A stretch of DNA of 64,000 nt from Schistocerca nitens (GCF_023898315.1 NC_064616.1:706023389-706087388); one strand, 5' to 3'; counted from the first letter of the stretch, positions 22,401 to 33,538 are shown. The notes: a model not told the origin generated them from the sequence alone. A program made the numbers and translations.

Positions 22401-25400
22401 TGGAATAATTATTGTGGGAATTTAAGGACTTGTTTTTCCACAAGGGCCGTTACCAGCAACTCCATTAGTTCAACATGGGATACCAACAGGGAATGAAGCA
22501 CCTATTTACTGTAAACCATACAGAATACCAAGGTATTTGCAGCCGTTTGTGGAGGATTTCATTGATCAGCAGCTTGCGGACGGTATTATAGAGCATAGTA
22601 ATAGTTGCTGGGGAGCGGGCATTGTCATTGTGCCTAAAAAAAATCTACGGATGGAACTAAGAAATACAGGTTCTATTGTGACTACCGATACCTCAATAAT
22701 AAGACAGTAACCAACGCATACCCCATTCTAAACATATCTGAGACTTTGGATCACTTAGGACAGTGCCAGTACTTTTCTACGATGGATTTGACAAGTGGTT
22801 ATCATCAGTTAGAGGTGGCTCCAGAGGATTGTCCAAAAACTGCTTTCTTTACACCTGGAGGCCATCACCAGTACACTAGAATGCTATTCGGTTTGAAAAA
22901 CGCTCCGGCAACGTTTCAGAGGTTGCTAGACAGTGTCTTGAGGGGTTTTAAACCATGGCAGTGTCTGGTCTATCTGGATGACATTATAGTGTTTTCAAGT
23001 AGTATGGGGCAACATACACAGCGGTTAAGGGAAGTCTTTATGAGGTTCAGAGCAGCTCGTTTGACATTGAGCCTAGAGAAGTGTCATTTCGCATTAGAAG
23101 AAGTAAAATGTTTGGGCCATATTTTCAGTAAGGACGGAGTGCGAACAGATCGGAGGTTGGTATAGGCTGTAAGGGATTTTTGGGAACCGAAAACAGTTAA
23201 GGAAGTGCAGTCATTCATCGGACTTTGCAATTTCTATCGAAATTTCGTGAAGGGTTTTACAGATTTAGCACAGCTGTTGACGGGATTGTTACGGAAGGGT
23301 GTGAAATTTGAGTGGACAGAAGAGTGTCAGAAAGCGTTTGAGAAACTGAAAGAAGTGTTAACATCAAGTCCGGTTTTTGTATTTCCAGATTTTGAAAAGG
23401 ATTTTATACTAGCATGCGATGCATCGAATCAAGCATTAGGGTGTTTTCTTAGTCAGGAAATTGATGGAAAAGAACATCCTGTAGCCCGTGCGTCTAGGCA
23501 GTTGAATGCAGCAGAGAAGAATTACTCAGCAACAGAGAGGGAGATGCTTAGTGTAATCTATGGAATCACATATTTTAAAAGTTATTTATATGGGAGAAGA
23601 TTTCGCGTAGTGACAGATCATGCTGCGTTGAAGTGGTTGTTGAGGGCTGAAGGATCCGTCCACTAGACTTGCTAGATGGGCTGTGAGGCTTAGTGAATTC
23701 GACTACGAGGTGGTGCTGAAGCCTGGGAAGAAGCACGGTAATGTGGATGCACTAAGTAGGCAAGTGGCAAAAGTAGAAGTCATAGGTTATGACCTAGCAG
23801 TATGGCAAAAATTACAGGACGTTGACAACGATTGTAAATTGTATCGGACACAGCCACAATTTAATATGTACGACGGTCTTCTGTGCAAGGAAACGAAGTT
23901 AGGGCCAAGGGTAGTAGTGCCAGCGAAACTGCGTCATGGAGGGTATAGAGCGACGAATACGAGAGTGGCGGAGAGGTCCTGGTGGAGAGGTAGGAAAGAA
24001 GATGTGGATCAGTATATAAAGAATTATATACCATGTGCGCAGAGAGCAGATTTGAGTCGGAAACAGATACAGCTACAGCGATTACCAGAAGCGACATGTC
24101 CATTCTCTATGCTTGGGATCGATGTCTTAGGACTTTTTAGGCGAACACAATCAGGGAACAGATTCGTTCTGACAGTAATAGACCATTTTCCAAAGTATGT
24201 GGAGACGGTGGCTATGCCAAATCCACAGCAAGCAGTGGTCGCGCAAGCGTTAGTAAATAACTGGATTTTGAAGTTTGGTGTACCAGAGACAATAATTACT
24301 GACCAAGGGACCAACTTCATGTCGGGTTTAATGAAGGAACTATGTAAATTGTTGAACATAAAGAAGTTGAGAACGAGCACGTTGAATCCGCAGGCGAATG
24401 GGATGACAGAACGGGTACACAGAACAATCGGGAAGATGCTGAGTTTTTATGTGGATTCTCATCACCATCAGTGGGACGAGTATTTGAAGCATATTGTAAG
24501 TGCATACAATGCAAAAGTCCATACAAATACCGGTTTGTCTCCACATGAGGTAGTGTACGTGCGAAAAATGCCGTCACCGTTTGATGATTTAGTGAGGCTA
24601 CAGAAAGGAAGGACCAGTGAATCGGTACGTTAATTAGCGAGAACAATTCGAGATGTTTGGAAACGGGTACAAAAGGCGAGTACAAAGGCTTTGGAAAGGC
24701 AGGAAGACGCAGTAAAGCGGAAAGGAAGTTCACCACAGTATAGAGTGGGGCAAAAGGTAATGCTGTCCAGCCCTATACGCAAAAAGGGATAACAAAGAAG
24801 TTCCTCACGGGGTATCAAGGGCCATACCAAGTTGTTGAAACCACATCTCCCGTTCATGTTAAGCTTCAGCTACCAACTAGAACAACGATAGTACACACTG
24901 GGTGGTTACGGCCATTTAAGGGTTGCCCCGATGTGATTCCAGGCATGTCACAGGAAGGAAAAGAGGAAGAAAAAGAGAGTAGGTAAGGGGTTGAACGAGC
25001 GTTCAGCAGAGTGGTCATCCATTAAGGATTTTTTTATGTTTTTCCCGTCATGTCATGTGCTTAGAAGCACTAGACCACATCTAAGTTTTCTAATAGTAAG
25101 TAAGTATGTCATAAGTGCCAATTCAAACAAGTTTAAGAGTTAGTTAAAGGACGACCTGGGGACCGGGTCTTTCCAAAGGGGGGAATAATGTAGCAGCACC
25201 ACCGTTTAGGATAGGGAAAGTTAGTTTTGTGTGATATTTGGAGCACGAGTCAACGGGGAAGAAGACCGCTGAGCCAACACACAGCAGCATGTTGCACTGG
25301 GTCACTGGGGCGGTGGCCTCAGCATTGTGGGACCCTGCGACGTGGACTGAGGTGAATGGGGTACTGTAGTGGAAACAAAGAAATCATTTGGAAAGTTCTC

Positions 25401-25442
25401 GCCGAGTTTTAATATGGCACCTCCTGGCAACCATCCACTACA
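19400..25442 (+). mobile_element. Gypsy LTR retrotransposon (broken)
   Basis: Related terminal repeats lie at 19400-20104 (TG...ATTACA, TATA box near 19674) and from 25189 (TGTAGCAGCACC; purine-rich tract before it) to about 25442. Parts in order: gag with one CCHC zinc knuckle (CLKCGRMGHVLRQC, near 21235-21280), protease (DTGAQVSV, near 21495), reverse transcriptase (about 22500-23165, with YLDD), RNase H (about 23205-23670), and integrase (about 23700-24640, HHCC region and D,D,E core). The order RT-RH-IN places it in Ty3/Gypsy. A SINE lies within it at 22144-22376. It is broken, with roughly half a dozen breaks, and its LTRs differ noticeably in length and sequence: middle-aged. Confidence 0.9.
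22144..22376 (-). mobile_element. tRNA-headed SINE inserted in the Gypsy element
   Basis: The minus-strand head carries GAGGTGGCGTAGTGGTTAG (A box) and ACGGTTCAATCCCGCG (B box), followed by the family body (TTTAGGTTTTCCGTGATTTC). It is flanked by identical 11-bp repeats TGAAAGGAGGA at 22133-22143 and 22377-22387. Well preserved, so younger than the host element. Confidence 0.9.
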
Positions 25443-26054
25443 TTTGGTGTCTTCCCACTACATTTGGTCTTCCTGATACATTCGGTGGCATAAGCCGCCA
25501 TTACAGTACCTTCCAACTCTGATATGCACCTACAACCCTGTCGGGCCATCTACAAATTATAGCTTTCGGGTGTTTATTTTTATTGCCCCAGTAATAAGTT
25601 GTTCACTAGTTAACAGTGTGTTGACTGTAGGTAACATCTTGGGCCATAAGAGTTTCCCTTCTCTACCTACAGAGTGCGTCTCCTCAACAGCATCATTTAC
25701 AGATGACCAGTTAGTAAGTTATGCATTCAGACCACAACCATCCACCGCTGACAGCTCCACACACACATAGAGACTAGGTATGCATATTATCAATCACAAT
25801 GTTTTGATTCCAAATAATTGTATGTTATTTTCGACTGTGCTACAGCTCTGCAAATAGCGAAATATTCTTCGCAAAATGGTTCCACAGTGGGTGTAAGCAC
25901 ATTTAAATTCATCTAGCTAAAAAGTATAACATCAACGATATAATTTATATTACCAATATTTGTAACAAGATTCTCTAGATTCTTCAGTAATAAAAACCAA
26001 CCCAAGTGGCCCACTACACCTGTCACACCTCCTTTTATACTGTATATTAGTCAC
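25443..26054. other. No supported feature
   Basis: Just after the LTR, a primer-site-like TTTGGTGTC and a second CATTTGGT copy occur (25443-25470), hinting at leftover element sequence. The rest is anonymous. Confidence 0.4.
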
Positions 26055-26556
26055 ACGGTATAGTCTAGCAATGTACTCGAACACATCCAGTCACTTACAA
26101 CCACATATTCTACAGCTGCAGGGCATTTGCTCTATTTTATGTATGTATATGTTGCAGATTGCTCCCATTACCCAGTCCTCCCGCTGGTGGATCTTCCTTT
26201 GGACACAGAACACATCTCGAGACATAAGGCATGATGGACTCAACTTCGAACCCTATACCAGACGTAGTGCACTGTGGGTCCATCTCTAGACACCGTTCCA
26301 TGTATAACATGTGGTGGATCCACTCTCAAACCCTATCCTGTATGTATCGTACTGTGGATCAGCATCCAATCATCGCTCTGTATATAAAGCATGGTGGACC
26401 CACAATCAAATGCTAACTCGGATCTATTCTGGGTCATGGGAGCCATCCATAACACAGACATAGAGAAAATAGGGCAAATGCAATGCAGCTGTAGAATATG
26501 TGGTTGGAAGTGACTGGATGCGTTTGAGTATAGTGCTATACTGCACTGTCTGAGTG
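26055..26556. mobile_element. Fold-back element with internal minisatellite
   Basis: About 26058-26150 is the inverse of about 26459-26552 (shared core CATCCAGTCACTT...CAACCACATATTCTACAGCTGCA, given here in part), forming inverted arms of roughly 90-100 bp. Between the arms lies a tandem repeat of about 80 bp. No open frame. Structure as in fold-back or large MITE-type DNA elements; no target duplication identified. Confidence 0.7.
26230..26430 (+). repeat. ~80-bp minisatellite, 2.5 diverged units
   Basis: Units start with CATGATGGACTC (26230), CATGTGGTGGATCC (26308) and CATGGTGGACCC (26390), giving periods of 78 and 82. Each contains a TCAAACCCTAT- or TGTATATAA-like block. Confidence 0.65.
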
Positions 26557-26740
26557 ATGTGCTGTTCTATTTTTTTTTAAATTTTTTTTTGTGGTTTTAG
26601 GGCGCACAACGTCAACGGTCATTAGCGCCCAGACTACTGTAGGAATGCACCGCGAGTCACAAGTTTAAAACAGCAACGAAACGGAAAACACGATGAAAGA
26701 CATACTGACAGGCATAGGATTAAAAAAGAAAACAGCATAA

Positions 26741-29700
26741 TCAAATGTCCTTTGAGAGGGTTGTCAAATTGATAAAATGAAGAACGCGAGCAGCTGCTCG
26801 TGGGTCATCCGCTAAAATGGCTTCTACAGTACATGGCAGGCCAAGATCGAGACGCAGGGTGTTAAAATCCGGACACGACGTTAAAATGTGGCGGACCGTC
26901 AGCAATTGCCCACATGGGCAGAACGGCGCCGGCGCAGCCGTCAGCAGATGGCGATGGCTGAACCGGCAGTGGCCAATTCGCAACCGGGCCAAAACTACCT
27001 CCTCCCGCCGAGAAGGGCGTGAGGAGGACGTCCAAGCCACGGGAAGAGCTTTCAAGGCCCGAAGCTTGTTGTCTGGAAGTGCAGCCCAATCGGCATGCCA
27101 CAGCGATACAATGCGCCGACAAATTACCCTGCTACAATCTGACGAAGGGACACAACAAGAAGCTGTCCGAGGCTGGAGGACCGCAGCCTTGGCCGCGGCA
27201 TCTGCAGCTTCGTTCCCAGGGATACCGACATGGCCAGGAACCCACATAAAGCTAACCGGGGAACCGACGTCCGCCAGCTGCTGAAGAGAGCGTTGGATCC
27301 GGTGCACAAAAGGGTGAACCGGGTACGGATCACCGAGGCTCTGGATAGCGCTCAGGGAATCGGAGCAGATGACATATGCAGAATGTCGGTGGCGGCAGAT
27401 GTAAAGGACAGCCTGGTAGAGGGCAAAGAGCTCAGCTGTGAAGACCGAACAATGGCCATGGAGCCGATATTGGAAACTTTGTGCCCCAACAATAAAAGAA
27501 CACCCGACCCCGTCATTGGTCTTAGAGCCATCGGTATAAATGAAGGTCATATTAATGAACTTCGAACGAAGTTCGACAAAACGGGAGTGGTAGACTGAAC
27601 CGGGGGTAACCTCCTTCGGGAGCGAGCAGAGGTCAAGGTGGACGCGAACCTGAGCCTGGAGCCAAGGTGGCGTGTGGCTCTCGCCCACTCGAAAGGTGGC
27701 AGGGAGTGAAAAATTAAGGTGTCGAAGGAGGCGACGAAAGCGAACTCCAGGGGGTAGCAGGGCGGAGACATACAACCCGTATTGACTGTCGAGAGAGTCA
27801 TCAAAAAAGGAACGATAAGACGGGTGGTCGGGCATTGCCAGTAGCCGACAGGCATACCGACAAAGCAGTATATCGCGCCGGTAGGTGAGTGGCAACTCAC
27901 CAGCGTCAGCATGAAGACTCTCGACGGGACTAGTATAAAACGCTCCGATCGCAAGTCGTAAACCCCGATGTTGTATGGAGTTGAGGCGGCGTAAGATGGA
28001 TGGCCGTGCAGAGGAGTATACGAAGCTCCCATAATCCAGCTTGGAGCGGACGATCGACCGATATAGGCGAAGTAGGACGGTTCGATCCGCTCCCCACGAC
28101 ATACCACTGAGAACACGGAGGACATTGAGAGAACGGGTACAACGGGCAGCCAAATAAGACACATGTGGAGACCAACTAAGTTTCCTGTCAAATGTAAGAC
28201 CTAAAAATTTTGTTGTCTCCACGAATGGGAGAGCAACGGGACCGAGTCGTAAGGACGGTGGGAGAAACTCTTTGTAGCGCCAGAAGTTAATACAGACCGT
28301 CTTCTCGGCAGAAAAACGGAAGCCATTGGCGACACTCCAGGAGTAAAGACGGTCAAGAGAACGCTGAAGACAGCGCTCCAGGAAACACGTACGCTGCGCG
28401 CTGCAATAGATGGTAAAATCGTCCACGAAAAGGGAGCCTGATACATCTGCTGGGAGGCAATCCATTATTGGATTGATCGCTATGGCGAAGAGAGCGACGC
28501 TCAAAACTGAGCCCTGTGGCACCCCATTCTCCTGGCGAAAGGTGTCTGACAGGACAGAACCCACACGTACCCTGAACTGTCGATCCATTAAAAAGGAACG
28601 AATAAAAAGAGGGAGGCGACCGCGAAGGCCCCATGTATGCATGGTGCGGAGAATGTCCGCCCTCCAACAGGTGTCGTAAGCCTTCTCCAAATCAAAGAAC
28701 ACAGCCGCGGTCGGGCGCTTCCGCAAGAAGTTATTCATAATGAGGGTCGACAAGGTAACCAGATGTTCAACAGCAGACCGGCGCCTACGAAATCCACATT
28801 GTACATTGGTAAGGAGGCGTCGAGACCCGAGCAGCCATACCAATCGAGAGTTAACCATTCGCTCCATCACTTTACAGACACAGCTGGTAAGCGAGATGGG
28901 TCGATAACTGGAAGGCAAGTGCTTGTCCTTCCCCGGCTTAGGAATCGGGACAACAATAGACTCGCGCCAGCATGCGGGAACATGTCCCTCAATCCAGATG
29001 CGATTGTAAGTACGAAGAAGAAAACCTTTACCCGCAGGAGAAAGGTTCTTCAGCATCTGAATATGAATAGAATCAGGCCCTGGAGCGGAGGACCGTGATC
29101 GGCCAAGTGCGTTTTCGAGTTCCCGCATGGTGAATGGGGCATTATAACTTTCACGATTCGAGGAGCGGAAGTTAGGTGGCCTAGCCTCCTCTGCCTGTTT
29201 GCGGGGGAGGAAGGCAGGGTGGTAATGAGCAGAGCTCGAAACCTCTGCGAAAAAGCGGCCGAAGGCATTGGAGACAGCCTCAGGGACCACAAGGACGTCA
29301 TTCGCGACCGTCAAGCCAGAAACTGGTGAGTGGACCTTAGTGCCAGATAGCTGGCGCAGGCTACCCCAGACAACAGAAGAAGGAGTAAAACTGTTGAAGG
29401 TGCTTGTGAAAGCAGCCCAGCTGGCTTTCTTGCTTTCTTTAATAATACGACGACACTGGGCACGTAATCGTTTATAATTGATACAATTCGCCACTGTAGG
29501 GTGGCGTTTAAAGGTGCGTAAAGCACGTCGACGAGCACGTAAAGCGTCTCTACATGCTGCGGTCCACCAGGGGACCGGTACGCGACGTGGAGAAGAAGTA
29601 GGGTGAGGGATGGAATATTCAGCAGCAGTGAGAATGACTTCCGTGAGGTGTGCGACCTGACTATCGCAGCTTGGGAATGTTTGATCCTGAAAGGTCGCCC

Positions 29701-30424
29701 TGGAAGAGAAGAGCCCCCAGTCTGCTTTGGAGATGTTCCAACTAGATGAGCACGGAGAGGGGGTATGCTGCAGGAGATGGATAACACACGGGAAGTGGTC
29801 GCTCGAATATGTATCAGAAAGTGCATACCACTCGAACCGGCGTGCAAGTTGGGGAGTACATATAGAGAGATCTAAATGGGAATAGGTGTGAGATGTGTCC
29901 GAAAGAAAAGTAGGGGCGCCAGTATTGAGGCTGACAAGATTGAGCTGGTTGAAAAGGTCTGCTAACAGGGAGCCCCTCGGGCAGGATGCTGGAGAGCCCC
30001 AAAGGGGATGGTGGGCATTGAAGTCTCCAGTTAACAAAAACGGTGCAGGTAGCTGAGCAATAAGTTGCATCATGTCTGCCCTGGTAACGGCAGACGACGA
30101 TGGAGTGTAAACGGTACAAATGGAAAATGTAAAAGTGGGGAGAGTAATGCGGATGGCAACTGCCTGCAGGCTGGTGTGCAACGTGATGGGATCGTAGTAA
30201 ATATCATCCCGGACCAGCAACATAACCCCTCCATGAGCTGGGATACCTACCACAGGGGGTAGGTCAAAACGCACAGAGGTGTAGTGTGCCAAGGCAATTT
30301 GATCGCATGGGCGTAGCTTCGTTTCCTGGAGGGCTACGACGAGCGGACGGTGCAAGTGGAGCAGCAACTTCAAGTCCTCTCGGTTGGAGCGAATGCTGCG
30401 AATATTCCAGTGAATAAGTGCCAT
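26741..30424 (-). CDS. LINE ORF2: endonuclease-RT-RNase H (1227 aa, uninterrupted)
   Basis: Copies LINE RNA at a nicked chromosomal site (target-primed reverse transcription). Starts MALIHWNIRS, the usual beginning of an apurinic-type endonuclease (residues about 1-230: Asn7, Glu34 in QETK, GDFNAHH, SSDHFP). RT spans about 440-760: SSAPGPDSI, PIPKPGKDKHLPSSYRPISL, CGFRRRRSAVEHL, FDLEKAYDT, NGVPQGSVLS and the catalytic box FVDD. FVDD replaces the usual YADD/FADD; both aspartates are kept. RNase H lies at about 955-1085 (YTDGSK, FTAELFAL, SDSLSAI, WVPGHVGIPGNEAAD). A cysteine/histidine-rich tail (CPCGQLLTVRHILTSCP) follows. No stop or frameshift over 3.7 kb indicates a young copy. Confidence 0.93.
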   Translation of the reverse strand: MALIHWNIRSIRSNREDLKLLLHLHRPLVVALQETKLRPCDQIALAHYTSVRFDLPPVVGIPAHGGVMLLVRDDIYYDPITLHTSLQAVAIRITLPTFTFSICTVYTPSSSAVTRADMMQLIAQLPAPFLLTGDFNAHHPLWGSPASCPRGSLLADLFNQLNLVSLNTGAPTFLSDTSHTYSHLDLSICTPQLARRFEWYALSDTYSSDHFPCVIHLLQHTPSPCSSSWNISKADWGLFSSRATFQDQTFPSCDSQVAHLTEVILTAAEYSIPHPTSSPRRVPVPWWTAACRDALRARRRALRTFKRHPTVANCINYKRLRAQCRRIIKESKKASWAAFTSTFNSFTPSSVVWGSLRQLSGTKVHSPVSGLTVANDVLVVPEAVSNAFGRFFAEVSSSAHYHPAFLPRKQAEEARPPNFRSSNRESYNAPFTMRELENALGRSRSSAPGPDSIHIQMLKNLSPAGKGFLLRTYNRIWIEGHVPACWRESIVVPIPKPGKDKHLPSSYRPISLTSCVCKVMERMVNSRLVWLLGSRRLLTNVQCGFRRRRSAVEHLVTLSTLIMNNFLRKRPTAAVFFDLEKAYDTCWRADILRTMHTWGLRGRLPLFIRSFLMDRQFRVRVGSVLSDTFRQENGVPQGSVLSVALFAIAINPIMDCLPADVSGSLFVDDFTIYCSAQRTCFLERCLQRSLDRLYSWSVANGFRFSAEKTVCINFWRYKEFLPPSLRLGPVALPFVETTKFLGLTFDRKLSWSPHVSYLAARCTRSLNVLRVLSGMSWGADRTVLLRLYRSIVRSKLDYGSFVYSSARPSILRRLNSIQHRGLRLAIGAFYTSPVESLHADAGELPLTYRRDILLCRYACRLLAMPDHPSYRSFFDDSLDSQYGLYVSALLPPGVRFRRLLRHLNFSLPATFRVGESHTPPWLQAQVRVHLDLCSLPKEVTPGSVYHSRFVELRSKFINMTFIYTDGSKTNDGVGCSFIVGAQSFQYRLHGHCSVFTAELFALYQAVLYICRHRHSAYVICSDSLSAIQSLGDPYPVHPFVHRIQRSLQQLADVGSPVSFMWVPGHVGIPGNEAADAAAKAAVLQPRTASCCVPSSDCSRVICRRIVSLWHADWAALPDNKLRALKALPVAWTSSSRPSRREEVVLARLRIGHCRFSHRHLLTAAPAPFCPCGQLLTVRHILTSCPDFNTLRLDLGLPCTVEAILADDPRAAARVLHFINLTTLSKDI

Positions 30425-30463
30425 CGTAAGAAAGAAAAAAAAAAGGGAAGATGAAAGAAGGGG

Positions 30464-31712
30464 TCACCTCGAAGGCCGCTGAGGGCCTGGCTTCGAGCAA
30501 GCACTGCCGCCGCTATCAGTAGGCGGACAGTCAGCGTCCATTGGGTCTATAGGTTCATCGGCCATCTTGGGAAGATGGCCGGGAGGGGGAGCTTCCTCCG
30601 CCGGTGAACGGCCAGATGTTCGGCTACCAGCGGTGCGGCCAGGCGAAACGGATGACGGCCTGGGGCGGCAACCGCTGGGTGGCGCAGGAGAAGAAATGCG
30701 CCGTGGCGGAGAAGGAGAACTGTGCTTCCTATTAGCCTTCTTGGAAGGTCGTTTGGTGGAAGTACTGGTCGATGGGTGGGAGGTTGAGGTACATAGGAAG
30801 TCTGCACGGGACGGTTCCTTCTTGAAGGCCCATGCATCTGACTTCTGGGTCTTCGTCTTAGCAGAAGCTGATGAAGGGGCTGGTGTCTGTGGGGTGATGG
30901 GAGGAAGAGGAGACGTCGACCGCGCGATCTTAGCACTGGCCGAACGGACGACCGTGGTGCCGAAGGTCAGATCGCAGGTCTGGGTTGCCACCTCCCTGGT
31001 AGTCCGAGGAGAGGCGAGGACAGTACTGTATTTCCCCGCTGGGAGCAGCGTGGGCTTCCTACTAGCCAATAGCTTGCGAGCAGCCGAGGTGGACACTTTC
31101 TCTTTGACCCGAATTTCTTGGATACAGCGTTCTTCCTTATAGACAGGACAGTCGCGGGAGGATGCGGCATGGTCACCCTGACAGTTCACACAACGAGGAG
31201 ACGGAGGTGGACAGTCACCCTCATGGGCATCCCTGCCACAAGTGACACATTTAGCCGCATTGGAACAAGACTGGCGAGTGTGATTGAAACGCTGACACTG
31301 GTAGCAGCGCGTAGGTGTTGGGACATAGGGGCGAACAGAAATAACCTCGTAGCCCGCTTTGATGCGCGATGGCAGCTGAACACTATCGAAGGTCAAGAAA
31401 AGTGTCCGGGTCGGTACAAGGTCATTGTTGACCTTTTTCATGACCCTGTGGACAGCCGTCACGCCCTGCTCAGCGAGGAAAGATTGAATCTCCTCGTCAG
31501 TCAAGCCGTCGAGGGATCTAGTATAGACCACACCACGAGACGAGTTCAAAGTTCGGTGAGCCTCCACCCGGACAGGGAATGTGTACAGGAGTGTGGCCCG
31601 AAGTAATTTTTGTGCCTGAAAGGCGCTGTCAGTTTCGAGTAATAAGGTACCGTTACGCAACCTGGTACAAGATTTGACAGATCCGGCTATGGCATCGACG
31701 TCCTTCTGGATA
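30464..31712 (-). pseudogene. LINE ORF1 (C-terminal part), split by another LINE
   Basis: Gag-like nucleic-acid-binding protein of the I-type LINE. From IQKDVDAIAGS onward it shows an RRM-like segment, then three zinc knuckles (CYQCQRFNHTRQSC, CVTCGRDAHEGDC, CVNCQGDHAASSRDC). A basic, proline/serine-rich C-terminus ends 40 bases before ORF2. The N-terminal part continues beyond the inserted CR1-like element (about 32606-32760, including NHGGFLRNGFPS). The insertion separates the halves, so this copy cannot make full ORF1. Confidence 0.8.
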
Positions 31713-32605
31713 ACATCTACATCTACATCTACATTCATACTCCGCAAGCCACCCAACGGTGTGTGGCGGAGGGCACTTTACGTGCCACTGTCATTACCTC
31801 CCTTTCCTGTTCCAGTCGCGTATGGTTCGCGGGAAGAACGACTGTCTGAAAGCCTCCGTGCGCGCTCTAATCTCTCTAATTTTACATTCGTGATCTCCTC
31901 GGGAGGTATAAGTAGGGGGAAGCAATATACTCGATACCTCATCCAGAAACGCACCCTCTCGAAACCTGGCGAGCAAGCTACACCGCGATGCAGAGCGCCT
32001 CTCTTGCAGAGTCTGCCACTTGAGTTTATTAAACATCTCCGTAACGCTACCACGGTTACCAAATAACCCTGTGACGAAACGCGCCGCTCTTCTTTGGATC
32101 TTCTCCATCTCCTCCGTCAACCCGATCTGGTACGGATCCCACACTGATGAGCAATACTCAAGTATAGGTCGAACGAGTGTTTTGTAAGCCACCTCCTTTG
32201 TTGCTGGACTTCATTTTCTAAGCACTCTCCCAATGAATCTCAACCTGGTACCCGCCTTACCAACAATTAATTTTATATGATCATTCCACTTCAAATCGTT
32301 CCGCACACATACTCCCAGATATTTTACAGAAGTAACTGCTACCAGTGTTTGTTCCGCTATCATATAATCATACAATAAAGGATCCTTCTTTCTATGTATT
32401 CGCAATACATTACATTTGTCTATGTTAAGGGACAGTTGCCACTCCCTGCACCAAGTGCCTACCCGCTGCAGATCTTCCTGCATTTCGCTACAATTTTCTA
32501 ATGCTGCAACTTCTCTGTATACTACAGCATCATCCGCGAAAAGCCGCATGGAACTTCTGACACTATCTACTAGGTCATTTATATATATTGTGAAAGGGTT
32601 GACAG
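31713..32605 (-). mobile_element. CR1/L2-like LINE, copy 2, inserted in ORF1 of the I-type LINE
   Basis: A 5'-truncated copy of the family at 9214-9985. It starts within the RT at FTIYINDLVDSV, with catalytic FADD (RLFADDAVVYR), NIDKCNVLRIHRKKDP, YLGV...LKWNDHI, then RPILEYCSSVWDPYQ and RRAARFV. Coding continues from the 32211-32678 frame into 31794-32192 through a single TGA in place of the family's TGG near 32200. The 3' end is a (GATGTA)n tail at 31713-31735. The upstream frame runs from ORF1 of the host LINE straight into this element, marking the 5' junction near 32605. Confidence 0.8.
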
Positions 32606-33070
32606 AGGAAAAATCCTTTCCGTCCTCAGATCGAGAAACGACGAGGAACTGTGGGGCAGGCGGTAGTACTTTTGTCACTGGTAGCTAGTCACGTTTCCGT
32701 TTTTGGGCAGAAGTCGAGAGAGATGGATGGAAATCCATTGCGGAGGAATCCCCCATGATTGCCAGCGTCTCCGATGGCGCGCTCCTTCCTTGTGGGGACC
32801 CTCTCAGAGGGCACTCCCGCCTTAGGTGAATGTTTACACCTCAGGTCACACCTCCAGAGAAACAGACGGAGGGACCAATCGGCATGGTCAGAAGGTATCA
32901 GCTCAGGCAATCACCCCTCCCCGGGCCTGGCCTGTACCAGGGGGTACGCGCGTGCCTTACATGTCTACCCAGGGCGGGGAATTTACGCGTTTCCCCGTCA
33001 CCGGCTACGCGTGCGAACGCGTGGGTCGGCCTTCAGGCGCGCACAGGGAGGAAGGAAGAAGAGGAAAAAG

Positions 33071-33106
33071 GAGAGAGAGAGGGAGAGAGAGAGAGAGAGA
33101 AAGAGA
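33071..33106. repeat. (GA)n-rich simple repeat
   Basis: GAGAGA-rich tract in the LINE 5' region. Confidence 0.8.
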
Positions 33107-33140
33107 GGACAGTGTCTCAAATGCCGAGGCGGAGACCAGA

Positions 33141-33328
33141 GAAGGCAAGGAGAAGAAGGCAATGAGAAGGCAAGGAGAAGAAGGCAATGAGAAGGCAAGG
33201 AGAAGAAGGCAATAAGAAGGCAAGGAGAAGAAGGCAATGAGAAGGCAAGGAGAAGAAGGCAATGAGAAGGCAAGGAGAAGAAGGCAATGAGAAGGCAAGG
33301 AGAAGAAGGCAATGAGAAGGCAAGGAGA
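33141..33328. repeat. 25-bp minisatellite, about 7.5 units
   Basis: Units starting GAAGGCAAGGAGAAG recur every 25 bases at 33141, 33166, 33191 and so on to about 33316, almost identical. The array lies in the 5' UTR of the I-type LINE. The long frames on both strands here (for example 32998-33423) are consequences of the repeat, not genes. Confidence 0.95.
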
Positions 33329-33538
33329 TTAAGCAGGAGAAAGAGTAAGGAAGACAATGAGGTGGAGAAGAGCAAAGAAAGGAACCAACTAAAGGAAGGA
33401 AGAAACGAGAAGTGAAAAAGCAAAATGACCGCAAATAGAGCTCGTGGAACCGTCCATCTCCGGACGCAGGCGCTAACTACCCCCGTGAGGGGGAGGGACT
33501 CCTTTTAGTCGCCTCTTACGACAGGCAGGAATTGAGAG

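Larger units (their letters stand above)
26571..33535 (-). mobile_element. Near full-length I-type LINE
   Basis: Read on the minus strand: 5' UTR beginning CCTGCCTGTCGTAAGAGGCG (about 33530), ORF1 with zinc knuckles, a 1227-codon ORF2 with endonuclease, RT and RNase H, a short 3' UTR and an A-rich tail (plus-strand T-runs at 26571-26590). The RNase H plus a CCHC ORF1 places it in the I/LOA group rather than Jockey or R1. ORF1 is interrupted by a CR1-like LINE (31713-32605), and a 25-bp minisatellite lies in the 5' UTR. No target duplication found. Confidence 0.85.

Noticed and set aside
33141-33328. CRISPR-like array
   Set aside because: Units are contiguous with no spacers, in a eukaryotic LINE; a minisatellite.
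32998-33434. Several long frames on both strands
   Set aside because: They arise from the GA-rich tract and the 25-bp minisatellite; leucine/serine- or lysine-rich nonsense.
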